Positions 24,300 to 37,112 of a stretch of DNA of 64,000 nt are shown here, piece by piece. Source of the stretch: Dermanyssus gallinae. Lineage: Eukaryota; Arthropoda; Arachnida; Mesostigmata; Dermanyssidae. The stretch lies in NCBI GenBank assembly GCA_003439945.1, contig QVRM01002772.1, positions 62,001 through 126,000 of the forward strand, given 5' to 3'. The notes under the pieces are model-generated. The model worked only from the letters and a program-made list of their open reading frames with translations. It was not told where the DNA came from and ran no database searches. The first letter of the stretch is position 1. Each line of letters opens with the position of its first letter. Made by a program: the position numbers and the translations under genes.

Positions 24300-25211
24300 T
24301 TAATAAAGTATAGCTGAAGCTGCCAGATCTATCGGACTAGGGGTTCCCATCCGCCATACCAGCGCCAACCCCTAGCAACAACCGGCAACAAGGACAACGG
24401 TAGCGTTCTTGTCTTTTTTTGCCACAGCCTAGTATTGCCGAAACTAGCGTCAGAAGGCGAGCTGGGGCGCCTCATTGAGCCATCAAATCAGGGTAAGACT
24501 GGCTCACGGATCGCACAAGTGCATCCAGTCGAATACATACGTACGAAGGCGAAAAGCAGTCCCGTGGACGTTAAATATTGGCTGAGGTTCAGCTCGAAAA
24601 GTATTTTCTTAGCCTACCCGTCCGGTCTATAATGAGCGACGACGGCTTCTCCTCCCTGACATCGTCAGCTACCTGCAGCAGGAGTTTAGAAAAGTCATCG
24701 TCTTGATGTACGCAGGTGACGTCGTTGTTGCCCAAAAGAGATCGGTGCGCATCACACCAAATGGTTGACGTGTACAACGAACAATTAACGCCACTGTAAA
24801 TTTCGCGTACCTTCAGGAGCACCTCCAGTGTCTTTAAGATCCACTCGTTGAAGGCTCGAAGGTTCTCGGTCAAGTCCAAACGATTGGCCCCTCTAAACAA
24901 GTGAGTTATCCGGGCTGTCGAAAGGCACGATCTCAGTAGGTATAGAGTAGAGTCCGTAGACACGGCGCGTATATAAACCCTCGACTTCATTATATGAGTA
25001 CGTGATACACAGCACAAGTCGATGGCGTGAGTCGTAAACTCAGTTCTAGCTGATATCCACTCTGGAGTGGGAAACGCCAAACGATTTTTGTTTGACAAAC
25101 AGCTGTGCGACTTTTCAAGCTGAAAGCGCTTGTAAGGATAGCAGTCTGCCTGGACAAATGGACATGAAAAAGTCGAATTTTAATTCCCTTCACAGGTGTT
25201 TTCTCCAGCAC
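24300..25211 (-). pseudogene. LINE remnant, 'QQGDPLGP / VWDAT' family (copy A)
   Basis: The minus-strand frame at 25098-24589 (169 codons) carries THAIDLCCVSR, LYLLRSCLSTARITHLFRG and LRAFNEWILKTLEVLL. This is the post-palm thumb region of an invertebrate non-LTR family in which ALxLLR-C---R--YLLR is followed by a FD--LR helix. Further downstream, MGTPSPIDLAASA (24313-24350) matches the GGLGIRS--DLA--A motif that normally follows. The RT palm and the C-terminal VWDAT domain are not found here. Copies B and C at 50.8-52.6 and 56.3-56.8 kb cover the neighbouring parts of the same protein. Frameshifts occur around 25100 and 24590. Confidence 0.6.
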
Positions 25212-25675
25212 ACGAATCAGGTGCTATTCCTTTCCACCAGGGACAGGAGCCCATTTTTGTGTGTCCTGACAGCCTGTGCACCGATTGCAGAGACGTTTTG
25301 GCTAAGGCAGCGCATGCCTACCACCTCATGGTTCAACCACTTTGAGGTGACATGAATGTAGTGAAAATTAGCGGAGGCAGCGGCGGCGGAGGTCAAGACG
25401 CTCGACGTTTACCTCTCTCCCTGGCCCGTGGCCGCAGTGATCTGCGACGATCGTCACGTGCACTCGAGGTACATGGTGCATGGATGTCACCACCTTGTGT
25501 ATTGAGGCGGCAAATTTTACGAGAAGCATTTGCAATGCATCCGTTTGCCCACAATGTCAGTTTTGCCCGCAGTATTGTGGCAAGTACCATTCAGTCGTCT
25601 ACCCGGATTTTCGGAGAAGATCGCTGCACCTTCTTACATGTTAGGATGCTATAAAACAGGAAGCAACTGCCAATA

Positions 25676-25679
25676 TATA

Positions 25680-25760
<81 letters not shown>
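25676..25760. repeat. (TA)n microsatellite
   Basis: About 85 bp, one of the longest TA arrays in the window. It precedes a LINE 3' tail by about 30 bp. Confidence 0.95.
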
Positions 25761-25764
<4 letters not shown>

Positions 25765-25774
25765 GAGAACTAAA

Positions 25775-25825
25775 GCCTTGTATTATGCAGTTCCTATAAT
25801 AAACCACGTTTTGAATCTGAATCTT
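25775..25825 (+). mobile_element. LINE 3' tail remnant (TTGAATC repeats)
   Basis: ATAAACCACGTTTTGAATC followed by TGAATCTTGAATC matches, with few differences, the reverse complement of 47881-47930. There it forms the 3' end of an identifiable RT fragment. So this is the bare 3' end of the same family, inserted in plus orientation next to a TA array. A TGAATC-type tail is typical of CR1/L2-like LINEs. Confidence 0.65.
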
Positions 25826-25851
25826 GAATCTAAAATATGTATATATATATA

Positions 25852-26400
25852 TTACGGTACTTATACTCCGCGTAAAATGAATATATGATAAATAATAAAA
25901 CGTATTACATGCATTTTACTATAAGCAATTTAAGTGTTCATCACTAGTTAATTGACGCAAACGCCTCAAAAGCGCACGTATAAGCGCTTAACCTAGATGT
26001 CGATGTTAGCATTTCTTTAGCGGGCTGCGTGTAACCTCAAAACGCTAAATAACTCATGGGCACATACGCTGTGGAATTACGTTCAATGTATGTGCAATGC
26101 TGCGTTAAAGAGTGGTTTTGACTTTAAATTATATGTTTCGATTTGTTGCTGCTTATGCCGCAGCTACGTGCTGGGTTTCTTCGTTGGACGGGGGAGGGGA
26201 AGATAAATAGAGGAGATTTGCCCTCTCGGAGGAGTATGCTATATAAATAGAGGAGGATGCTCAGAACAGCTGTCCGTTGCCCTATTAGTGGTTCTTTCGT
26301 TGCGTCACTTGTACGAATAAGAATGTTGAGCTGTTCCAATTTCGGTCTATTTTCCCGGATCAATCAAAGCCTCGTCGCTCGTTGTGAAATAAAAGGCAAA
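25852..26400. other. Unassigned DNA
   Basis: No gene recognised. A tandem-like GCTATATAAATAGAGGAG motif occurs around 26210-26255 (ATAAATAGAGGAG appears twice). Confidence 0.4.
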
Positions 26401-26404
26401 ACTC

Positions 26405-26580
26405 AAATATGGTCGACTGTTTTTGTTGCTATCACTGCTGTTGTTGTTTTTGGCGCCATTATTGTTTCCGTTGCTTTTGGTATTGTTGCTGCTGCCGTCG
26501 TTGTTGTTGCTGTCGTTGTTGTTGTTGGTATTGCTGTCGTTGTTGTTGTTGTTGCTGTCGTTTGTTGGTGGTGTTGCTCT
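26405..26580 (+). repeat. Interrupted (GTT)n tract
   Basis: About 175 bp of GTT with GTC, GCT and GGTATT interruptions, nearly the same pattern as at 12.4 kb. Poly-Val/Leu frames on both strands are artefacts. Confidence 0.85.
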
Positions 26581-26939
26581 GCTGATCTGGTGTCGCTGGT
26601 ATCTGGGACGTTTCCGATTGCTAGAAGCCGCAAATGCAATTCGTAGTCATAGAAAGTGCAATTCGTGCACAAGGTATGCCAGCTCGTTTCCTAATCGGAC
26701 GCTCCTGTATGTGCTCTACAAATACCTGAGCAATGGCATGCCACTCGGTTAGTCAACGAATCTGTCGTTGCCGCTTTCGCCACTAACTCCCCACCCCACC
26801 GCCGCTTTCACCACCACCAGCCGAGATCGACCGGTGTGCGTCGCTGTTTGCATTGCAGACAGATATTTGCTGCGTAGCTGGCGTAATTCTATTTGGAGTT
26901 CACCGAACGAGTGGCTATATATCGCTCAATAGTCCAGAC

Positions 26940-26975
26940 TGGAGCCAAGACACAGCAGCAGCAGCAGCAACAGTA
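26940..26975 (+). repeat. Short (CAG)n tract
   Basis: CAGCAGCAGCAGCAGCAACAG-like run just upstream of the large CAA array. Confidence 0.7.
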
Positions 26976-27088
26976 GCCAAATTCCTGCCTTGACTTGGCG
27001 TCGTTTTCAAGCGGCGCGAGAAGAGAGGTAATTATGGTAGAACTCAGATCCGGACTGAGAGTATATTTAGCAGCTTTAGTAGCAGCCG

Positions 27089-27348
<260 letters not shown>

Positions 27349-27570
27349 TCATTAACAACAACATTAGCACCAACAATACGCGTTGTACTATGAGTTGTAG
27401 TGAAAATCGTCATTGCGGTCGTGACCGACATTTACGACAGTAGGACAACAAATGCGTCTTTTGCTGGCGATGCAGGAGACAGCGCCATAGAGCAATACAG
27501 AGCACGGGAAGGGAAAGGCGTGTCCGTGTGTACCGGCATATACAGTTCTTGATAAGAAGAGCATTTTGGT

Positions 27571-27613
27571 ATTGCCATTGACTTATTGGTTGGACCAATA
27601 AGTCAATGGCAAT
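27571..27613. repeat. Perfect 20-bp hairpin with 3-nt loop
   Basis: Arm ATTGCCATTGACTTATTGGT (27571-27590), loop TGG, inverted arm 27594-27613, no mismatches. The flanks are not complementary. It could be a very small palindromic element or a structured RNA stem. The 3-nt loop is short for a miRNA precursor. Confidence 0.9.
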
Positions 27614-29454
27614 TCAAACATTTTAACTAATCAGAATTTTCAACATCATCATCATGATACATATTTTCATACGGAACAACATTACCGATTTGTGTCGCTA
27701 ATGACCCTACTACAGAAGATTTTTGTGCAGGCGTGCAGGCCCTGCACGGGTACACGAAGAAAAAGAGCATCTCTCCATCAATTTACGTATGTTCTGTCTC
27801 TGTGTGTGTTAAACAAAGGAAAATCTAGACAGAGGAAGAGAAAGAGAGGCAATGAGCGGGACGGAAACAAAAGGGGGAGAGGAAGAGAATAACAGGCGCC
27901 AGGCATAAAGGTAGAGAACAAGCAGTGGCAAAGTGTCTATAGCTGTATCCTTTCGCTCTTCACTCGGCCGAATTCCTCACACGTATCTCGTTTAGGCCCT
28001 CTTTACTCGCGCCCCAACCCCCACCCGACTCTGTCTAGTGGGCTCTATCCGCAGCTTCAGCTAGCGCGAGCTACGGAAGCCAATGTGGACGAGTGTGCGG
28101 GCCAATCGGCTTCCATTTGGCATCGTCTTGACACCGGCGGCTTGTTGGGGCCACTGCGGCGCCAGTTGTTACCTGAATAGTAGTCGGACGCCGCCTACAA
28201 CTGGAGCCTGATTAAGACATCGTCGTCCTCCCGTCGCTGCCGTCGCTGCTGTCGCCGCCGAAAGCGTCGTTTCTTCTTCTACTAACCTTCTTGAAGGAAG
28301 CTTTATCCCTGCTCGTCTCTCATTCCCCCGTCTTCCCTGACGTCTTCTCTTTTCTTCTCTGTTGCATCGTCGCACGTTTTGTCCTGTTGAAACTGCCGCA
28401 AGAAGGAAGGCAAAAAGGACCCCTTCGTCTACGACGAGTACCACTGCTGCTGTTACTACCACTACTACGGCTATTAGCACTCAGTCTATTTGTATGTGTA
28501 TGCGCTGTTGCTGCTGCTGCTACTGTCGCGTCTGTTGGTCGAGGCGCCTCCAATGCAGCCGTTTTTGCAGACTTGTTCGACTTCGCCCCTGTTGCTGGGT
28601 GTGACGAAGCGCGGGCGTAGGCGATGACGGCAATCCGTCTTCATGACAATGCGACTCAATCCACTACCAGCCAAACGAAGCCAGCCAAAGAAGTGGCCCG
28701 GACCAGCCCTCAGTCTACGGTAGGCGGGGGCTCAGTGCGCACACATACATGCACGCGGCTCATGCACGTCGACACACACACACCTATCCACACGCCTATC
28801 CGCACGTGATACAGAGACAAACAACCGGACAGATACAGCACGCATTGAGAGGTTTTGCCCGCCGAAGGATGAACGGCGACGACGACAACAACGACAAAGA
28901 AACTATGTGTAAGCGCCGAATCGTTCGACAAGATGATTCGGGGTTCCTTGTACGCTACGGGAGCCGCCGTGCGTATCTTTACGTGCAGTAACAGCGGGAG
29001 AATAGAAAGCGAACGAGAGAGGAACAACGATAGCGCGTTATTCCTACTGACAGGCGGTTAGAGGGTGAGCTGTAACCCGGATACAGAGGTAAAGAATGAA
29101 GGGGCAAATGAGGGGGCACAAAAATGAGGAATCACAACAAAAAGAAGGCTACATTCATACAAACGTACGAAATCAACGTCACCACGAAGCAAAACGCGGA
29201 GAAACACAACAAAATAAACCGAGTCATCGGCTCTGCCATGGGTTTATTCAGGACCGTCATCTCATTCGTCGCGCATGGATCAATAGCATGATGAAGAATA
29301 ATGTTCTCTTGACTTCTGAGTGCTGTGTGTGCGTCGGGTGGCATCCTTCTACAAACGTTTCCAGTATTGCTAACATCAACAGAGACGATTTAGTGCCGAC
29401 CGTGTGTCTAAAGGAAAGGTGGTATCGGGGAATGATAAAATCTACATAATTGTT
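27614..29454. other. CpG-containing DNA without recognised gene
   Basis: GC-richer than its neighbours, with pyrimidine-rich and CT-rich runs and CAC/CA repeats near 28740-28800. No domain or complete exon is recognisable. Promoter or untranslated sequence of an unseen gene is possible. Confidence 0.35.
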
Positions 29455-29560
29455 GTTACTGCTGCTATTGTTGTTTTTGTTGCTGCTCTTATTTTTGACG
29501 TCGTTGTCGTCGTTGTTGTTGTTATTATTTGTGTTGGTGTTGTTGGTGTTGTTGTAGCTG
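29455..29560 (+). repeat. Interrupted (GTT)n tract
   Basis: Third GTT/GTC-rich tract with GTGTTGGTGTTG interruptions. Confidence 0.8.
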
Positions 29561-30272
29561 CTAAAAATGCGATACTCTGACCATAGTTGTACAAGTTACA
29601 ACACTCGTTAACAGAATCGTCAGTTACTATATTTTCTAAACATCTCTTCTCTAAACGGTCGGGTGGTTCCTCTCTGGCGCACGTCAAATCGGCACACCGA
29701 GTTGAAGCTCTGCAGACCTGATTAGAAGGCGTGCTTCTTTGTTTTCGGCATTCTATTCGATTCTGCGAGATGTCTGCCCACTGTCACATCGACATGATTG
29801 CCGTGTCACGCAGTACGAATATAGAGCACTGTTCGAGGACATCGACGATGTACGCGCATCTTGTTGCACCCCTCCACGCTCATTCGGCCCCTTACACAGA
29901 CCCTCGCCGGTTGACGACGGTATTGGCGTGCAGCTGGCTTTCTTGTTACGCTAGTTACGTAAGCAAATGCATGTCGGAGGTTGTTGTCTGCCTTGAGAGG
30001 TTGGTTCCACTCTGCAGGGCATGTTTTCTCGGGCAAAGCACGGCAAACATCAAGCTGCTTCTATACATGCATGTCGTTGATCGGAAAGAGCCAAAGGCAT
30101 CGCGCCCATGACTGCAACAAGTCCGGTGACGGCCCGCAGTCACTGTTTTCCCCCCCTGTTCTTTCTTCCCTCTCTCTTTTCCTCTTCATATGTACATACA
30201 TATGCAGGCTTCTAATATAAGCTGATTGGGCAGCATGGAAATCATGACAACAATCGTGCCAAAAGAACTTAC

Positions 30273-30489
30273 GTACAACGGGTGGCTTAAGAAGAGTTGG
30301 CAGCAAAGTAAAGACACAATGCAATTGGTGCAGGCTGACGCTCATGTCATACATGATTAGGGCTGCTAGAACAAAGGGCGTCGTCTCGGGGATCTCACTG
30401 ACGTTGGCCTCTATGGTGCCGATCATGGTACATGCTTTACGGTAGAAGATCTGTAATCCGGCTAGGTACTTAATGGCGTTTGCCGTCAT
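30273..30489 (-). CDS. Candidate first coding exon of an unidentified gene
   Basis: The minus-strand ATG at 30489 (context AGGCAATGAC) opens 72 codons plus 1 nt and then meets CGTTGTAC|GTAAGTTC, a near-perfect splice donor (GT at 30272-30271). Codon third positions are C/G-rich, unlike the surrounding AT-rich shadows. The peptide (starting MTANAIKYLAGLQIFYRK) is not low-complexity and ends LLPTLLKPPVV. It has hydrophobic stretches (FVLAALIMYDM, CVFTLLPTLL), so a membrane protein is possible. I do not recognise the family. A TAA lies in frame 9 nt upstream of the ATG, so this is either a true start exon or begins at an acceptor within AAAAG|GCAATG. A TATATG motif lies about 65 nt upstream. The next exon was not found. 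Confidence 0.38.
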
Positions 30490-30499
30490 TGCCTTTTAG

Positions 30500-32155
30500 C
30501 CACGACCTTTCACTTGCTTAACAAAAATAGATGCAAAGACGACAACATATAAAGGGTCCTTTTACAGACTCCCGCTCAGTACACTACTAGGCGATCCAAA
30601 ATAAGTGTTTTTACCGTGAGTGAGCAGTAAACTAATCGGTAGTAAAACTAGCAATATACACGCATGTACACTGTTGAACTCATAACCCTGTTGTGTGCCT
30701 TCGCTCTTCTAGCAAGAGAAGTAATGTAACGATTTATGCCCCAGTGCTACAATGCATGGGACTTGCGTGAAAGGTAACGCTTGACAATACCACAAAGAGA
30801 TAACCACGCACTATGTACCTGGTGCATATGTAACAACTGTACAATTGTGTATTTACTGTATAATTGTGTACCTATAGGCAAAGCTCTTTTTAGGCCTCGC
30901 TCTTGCTTTACGGAACGCTAATATCGTGCTGGCCTTTAAGTCATCTGACGTCACCAGCAGAAGAGTTTGCATATCGTCCTGCTAAAGGAAATACTACTTT
31001 CGACAAAGTAATCTAGCAGATGCTGATGAAATGAAAATCGCGCACAATATTGAAAATAGACCGAGAATAAACATTGGAAGAGACTCTAAGGGTATGCAAA
31101 ACATCTGTGTTTGTGTACCATGTCATGTTTGCCTGTTGTTATCATTTCTGTCATTGTTAGTAGTAGTAAAGATGGCTTATTTTAAAGCGTTTTGTACAGT
31201 GTGGATTTACATTTCAGAGCAATGAGTACTTTTCTCTCTAGAATCTAGTGGTCAACGTGCACAGCAAGAAACACGCCTAACAAGTATAATGTAGTGCACT
31301 GTAAACTAATTGAATTTGAATTCAGGTAGACATATAGGGTCCTCTTCTATATATTTGTGTGCGAGTGAATAGTGTCTGACCGATATCCGACGACTGTTAC
31401 CAAAAGTCTTCGTTGTTCCTCTCCTGGTTTCCGCGAATTTCAGGCTTGAAGCAAACATAGGCGACGGTGACAGCAGTAGCAGCGGTGTTAATGATAACGG
31501 GATAATTATAAATTGGCATCTGGCGTATCTGTTGGTCCGGTTTCTCTAGTCGTTGTCGTTGTCTTCATCATTGTGGCTGCCTTGTTGTTGTCTTCATCAT
31601 TGTGGCCGCCTCTCACTGCAGTAGGTCTCAAGTCAGATCAGCGGTCTTCTCACAGCGTCGCAAGTGTGTACTAACGTGTACTAACTACCTTGTCGCGCCT
31701 GTGTCGCCAACGAATGAAGCTGATGCTCCATTTTAATGTGCTAGTGCAGTTTTAAGAGTGGCGGGGATGTCCAAGGAAGTCGTTCTTGGTTCTCGTATGA
31801 ATGAAGGCTGGAAAACGTGAGCCTACTTTCTCTGCACGAAGTGTATGTGTTTGTGTGTGTGCGTGTAAGCCTGTGTGGGCGGATGGGGTTTTGAGGGTGA
31901 GTTTGTGTGCGCCATTGGGGGTAATCGCGTCGAAAATGGCCGCTCTGCTATGTCGACCTTGCTGACAGCCTGCAGCGGCGGTTGGCCAACAACGGCCGTC
32001 AAGGTCTCAGGCCCTAAGCCTTGCGCTCGTTGACATCGAGGAGGCGGTGAGAGGTGGGGGACCTCGCATGCGGCTATGCGACTAGCTGTTTGCCGTCCTG
32101 CACACTCTCTCTCTCTCTTTCTGTTTTGCTATCTAGGGAGAGGGACCGCAGCCAA
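30500..32155. other. Unassigned DNA
   Basis: No gene recognised. TGTG-rich runs near 31845-31910 and a CpG-rich patch at 31910-32070 are visible. Confidence 0.35.
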
Positions 32156-32160
32156 GACAG

Positions 32161-32196
32161 TTGTGGCTGAGGTGCCGAACGACACCTCAGCCACAA
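32161..32196. repeat. 14-bp hairpin, 8-nt loop
   Basis: TTGTGGCTGAGGTG (32161-32174), loop CCGAACGA, perfect inverted copy 32183-32196. GC-rich stem; function unknown. Confidence 0.85.
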
Positions 32197-32946
32197 TTAT
32201 CACCGCAAAAAGACTAATGCTGCTGCTACTACAGCAGCAGCAGCAGCGACTTTAAATACTGATTGGTCTCTTACTTCGAATGCTGCCACGTCTACTAATG
32301 CTAATCATACAGGTGCCACTACCACTGCAGGTGGCCAACCAAGGGACGAAATGTATTTTATATACATACCAATATTGGCAGTAGTTGCGTGTCCAGAAAT
32401 GATAGCCAAAGTAATATTGTCGTCATACATGTATGTCTGTGTGCGTGTGTATAGGTGTCTGTATAGGGGTATATCTTTGTCTTGTTTGAAGAGTGCGTTC
32501 ACGTAATGAGGTTGGAAGAGGAAAGCAGCAATAGCGTAATGGAATAGAAATCGAGCAGAGAGGAAACGTCTACAGACTCCTTATTTTGTTCTAATGTAGC
32601 TTGGCCAGACGCGTGACTTTTTTAGGGAAAGTCTAGCGAGTCATCGCTGCTATCGTTTGAGCTGAGTCGACAAACAAGCAAAGAGCATAATAATTCGCAT
32701 TTAACTGTCTAAAGACGTCTACTGGTTGTTCTACTATCTTCACTTTTAGACTTTGCTCGTCACCGATCTCTCCGTGATTCGATTCCTGCATCTAGACAGT
32801 TTGCTAGCCTCTCGTTTCCGGAGCTTTCGACAGCAGGAGTACGAAAAAACAAATTAATAGACACGCATTATTCACAATTCATGTATAGCGGAATAGACAC
32901 ATAATGTACAGTATATTATGCGAATGTCAGATTTTCACCGATACCA

Positions 32947-32983
32947 ATATATATATATATATATATGAATGATAGATTTATTA

Positions 32984-33051
<68 letters not shown>

Positions 33052-33073
33052 AATGATAGATTTATTATTTAAT
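32947..33073. repeat. TA arrays between 23-bp direct repeats
   Basis: A 23-bp sequence starting GAATGATAGATTTATTATTT occurs at 32967-32989 and again at 33051-33073. A TA array of about 62 bp separates them, and another TA run precedes the first copy. This is consistent with slippage or break repair duplicating the flank of a TA array. Confidence 0.9.
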
Positions 33074-33277
33074 TCCATGGTTACAGGGAATGTGAGTAAC
33101 TAACTACACCGGGGCTTGTGAGGCGTACTACCAGTCTGGCTTATCCTCGAGGCAGTCCCTTCATTGACAATATTAATTGAGTTTAGTTTATATCGATGCA
33201 GCGATTTGGGAAACATGTTTTTTTTTTAATCTTTGAGGAAACGGTGTACGCCAGCAGTTCACGTAGAACACGCATTT

Positions 33278-33511
33278 CTAGGCTTTAATGACTTGAAGTT
33301 TGTTGTCAAGCAGTTTAGCTTTGAAATAATAACAAGTTATCAATCTAATTAATAACCCCAAGAACATGCAGATGATCAAACAGCCCACTGAACATAGGAT
33401 AACGTTAGCATAGTTTTTGTACTTGATTTTGCATGTCTGAGTTAGGAGAGAACTGTCCGTTTGCAATGTAGCGTGGCTAAAATTGGATATACCAAATGAA
33501 GTGTTTGACAA
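33278..33511 (-). CDS. Small ORF with one predicted membrane segment
   Basis: 77 codons from 33511. A hydrophobic stretch ANVILCSVGCLIICMFLGLL followed by IRLITCYYF (about residues 35-63) would span a membrane, then a basic tail KAKLLDNK. It is not low-complexity and has no homologue I recognise. There is no splice or promoter support, so chance is a serious alternative. Confidence 0.2.
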   Translation of the reverse strand: MSNTSFGISNFSHATLQTDSSLLTQTCKIKYKNYANVILCSVGCLIICMFLGLLIRLITCYYFKAKLLDNKLQVIKA

Positions 33512-33799
33512 ATCAAAAAGTCACTTCTCGATTGAATAAAAATTAGCATTTTCGTACTGGATGCGTCAGCTGGCTGGTTCGACTTATCGTGGGAAACTAT
33601 TTCTTTAGAAAATTCAAAAGTGTAGCGATACGAATATTATTTGACGACGTTATCGCTTCTTCGAATAAATGGGCAAATATGAAGATCAGCAGGCTGGGCC
33701 TGTGCTTTCACGGCCTTCCCAGAAGGAAGCCGATATTTGTCCCGGCGTCGCCAAAATCTACTCACTTGCATCTACTTGGTACGGGAGGAGGTCGTTCAT

Positions 33800-36700
33800 G
33801 ACCGCGAGTACTGCAGTGACGTTTCTAAGGCATGGTCCTGAGACTCCTCTCTTCAGACGTATTGTTGTACAAGAGAGGAGAATAATACGAGGAAACTCAA
33901 TCTACCTTTGCTTTTCATTTGCAGTCTTCATTGTTAGTTTCCGCTGAAACGTGTATGTTGTCACTTTGTTCCAGTTCGTTTGTTACTATTGAAACCATGC
34001 ACTGCCGCGGATTCTCCTGAAGTCGATGTAAAATACTACTGAAAGTGTAACGATCTAAGAGTTCGGCGTGCAGGACCGTATGCTGCATTTGAAATTTCCG
34101 CTCACAAAGTCCCGCTCCGTTGCAGATTGCAAAGACGATAGTGTACTAGATACACTATGAGCCAGACAAGTGTGGTCAATAAATTTTAGGCCAGCATCCG
34201 ATGCACCTATTATCCGGTTGTTTCCAAACATCGTATCAGAGCTTAAATTGTTTTCATACAATATTCAATTTCATACAACTGTAGCCTGTTTTTCAGCACG
34301 TATAAGCTGTTTTTATGCTTCCTTAATGTGGTCAGTGCTTCACGTGGATTTTCGATCTGTTACGACAGAGCTTCACGTGATAGAATCTTATATAAACAAG
34401 CCGAATCACAAGTAACTGTCAACATCATAGGAGGTTCTCTTCGCAGTGCTGCGGGAGAGCTTTCAATCACTACTCAAGACGAAGTTGCCCGTCATGGAAA
34501 CCACTGGCGTGGCATAGGATGATAACCTCAGTACACTGTAGTTCTCTCTGAGTAGTCTCCTTCGCAAGTCGGTACGGGCGGATATATTTGCAATGCTGAT
34601 GATCGTGGCTTGTATATAACCAGCAGACTGCAAGTTTAACAGCATTTGGTGCGATTAAACGTTGGCTTGGAAATTAACATCATGAAGCTCAAAGCCATCA
34701 AATTCTACAAAACAGGTCGGCTAGCAATGCATGATAAGTTGGCGTTGTAGATCACGCCACTAGAGTATGTGTGAAACAACTTGCCATACCTCAGGCTCTC
34801 TATGTGCGCATCCGGCCAGTAATTTATGGTTCACATAACCGAATGAACGCGTGACCTTCTAGTAAGCCAGCATCGGGTTTTAAGAAGGCGGCGGCGGTTA
34901 TCTCCCTGATAGAGTGAGATGCCTTCTACAACCTGCCTTGTATCCCTGCTTATCTAAGATAAGCTTAGTGCAATACAAGTGCATAAGTTCGCCAATGTCG
35001 AACCTAATTTGTTGAAGAGAGCACTGAGCCTACAAACGACCTCCCTTGCCATCTCCATTTGCTTGCCGAAATGCCACTATTCGTCGAGGACCTAGTACTT
35101 GGTGACAAATTCAACCTGCCCATAGCGTCGGCCCACATAGTTTCCATAGTACATGATTTTAATTATGTAGCGTGCAGAACAGTGGGTTTCCATGACCCCA
35201 ACTGGCCATGTATTCGTAACAGATATAGCGTATCAAGCTTGACTTAATAACTATAATTGCTCTTTCAATGCATTTGTAACTTATTATACATATAAAAGAT
35301 CATCAATAAACGAAAACAGAATCGAACCATCATCAATTCCATAGATGGAGTATTTAAACTGATACTTTATGTTCTGACTGTGTATATAGTTAAGTAACTG
35401 TGTGTTTATAGTAAACTGTGCATTTATAGTAACTGTTTATATGTAGTATACTGTGTATTTAGCGTAACGCTATCTTTGTAGAGGTAGTTTAAGTACTATT
35501 AATGCGAGTAGGGACTGAAAATGGCCTATTACTCCCATCGGCCGCCTTACTCTAGCTCAAACCGTAGCGCACGTGACTCGGCAGCAGTAACCTCGTCGTC
35601 CGTTAAGGGAAGCGACCACTCCTTTGCGGTGTTAGCAACAGGCTCCTTACCTGGAATACATAAGGAGGAATTTTATTGCCACAGAGTACATACGCACTTG
35701 TTTATATACACTAACTCAAACCGGCAATTGCCTAGAAATATTGCTAGGATTGCATATTCGTAGGTTTCGTGTAGTTCGTTTCGTGTAGCTGCATTGTAGC
35801 TGTCATTGCCAGCATGTCTTTCTACCTCTTTTCTTGCTTTGATATGTAATTTTGGCCGTCAGAACGGTAACAAGGAAAACATATGATTCTGCAGGTTTTT
35901 TTTGTTTTGCATATGCCACAGTCTTTCTCGGCCTACGCTATGCTTCTAGCGCAAAACACATTGTCACAGTCGTCATAGTGATATCGTCATGGTCCTATAC
36001 GTAAACTCCTTAAGACGATTTCAGCCGTCTCGTATGCGACCTGCTTATGAGCGGATTGCTCGTTTTGTTGCAAGGTTTTGACGTTCCAGCTATTGTAGCC
36101 AGTGTTGTCTTGCCAACCGTCATATTCTCTACCGGCGTGTTCGTGGAGTCGACTGCTCATGCCAAACTGCTGGCTGGTGGAGTGAGCCAGTACTGGTGGA
36201 AGGTGACCTACCTTATACTCTGCTAACTCTATCGGTATTTGTTTTATCTAAGAGGTTTTGCAAATGTGTAATGCGTCTTTGTAAGCCAGCAGCTTACAAA
36301 TGTGGGCCCCGAAAGCCACTAAGCACGCGTTGGCAGTTTCCTCGACCTGGCGTTCTATCGGCACAAAGAGTATCTGTAAACAATGTAAACGTTCCTATGT
36401 GACTAATCGTACTGTTGTTGATACCGCTGCCGCCGCTTTCCTCAAACCCTGTTGCCCCGCGGCTCTCTCTGGGCGCTGCCATCGCTTATGTCTGCTCGGC
36501 AGGAGGGGCCATTAATTGCACTGGCTCGTCCTATAACCGATATAGCCTGGTTGGTAGAGTGAGGGAGCGTTATACGACAACATTGATACGGGAATAGTGG
36601 GGGTCCGAGGAAGCCATGGCGACCAGCCATATCGGATCCCTAAAATTGGCCGCAATGCAGCTTGCGTTCAGAGACTTTCATTGCCTCTAATATTTTTTTG

Positions 36701-37080
36701 CCGTGCCATCTCTTACTTGCGTTTCGTGTTGTATATTGCTGGCGACGAGTAGTTCGACATTCACAGTCCTTTTGCTGCGTTTTGGCGTGACTGCGTGGCT
36801 GCCACGTGGTCTTTAGTTTAGCTCACATTTAGCCGCCACTATTGCTACAAATCTACTGGCCAATTCTGTTAACGCTGTTCTGCTGTACTCGGCCACTCCG
36901 TTGAGTTAGCTTTGACGTTCTATAGTTTTTTTGTTCTGCGAACCTCAGATCAGTGCCTTCGTTTCTATTAGTCAGATGCACTTGTTTAATTATCAGCTGA
37001 CCATTCCCCCAAACAGCAAGTTGGCCATGAATGTCGACATCCGTTTTACACTATTTTGCAGCTCCCCCAGGATAAGGTAT
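33800..37080. other. Unassigned DNA
   Basis: No gene or mobile element recognised in 3.3 kb. Open frames are short and overlap on both strands. Confidence 0.4.
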
Positions 37081-37112
37081 ATGCTGGTCCCTATAAAACA
37101 AGGGACCAGCAT
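37081..37112. repeat. 12-bp hairpin, 8-nt loop
   Basis: ATGCTGGTCCCT (37081-37092), loop ATAAAACA, perfect inverted arm 37101-37112. Confidence 0.85.

Noticed and set aside
24700..24740. Plus-strand MYAGDVVVA resembling an RT YADD box
   Set aside because: The surrounding plus-strand frame lacks the other RT motifs, while the minus strand has a long coherent LINE thumb region; judged coincidence.
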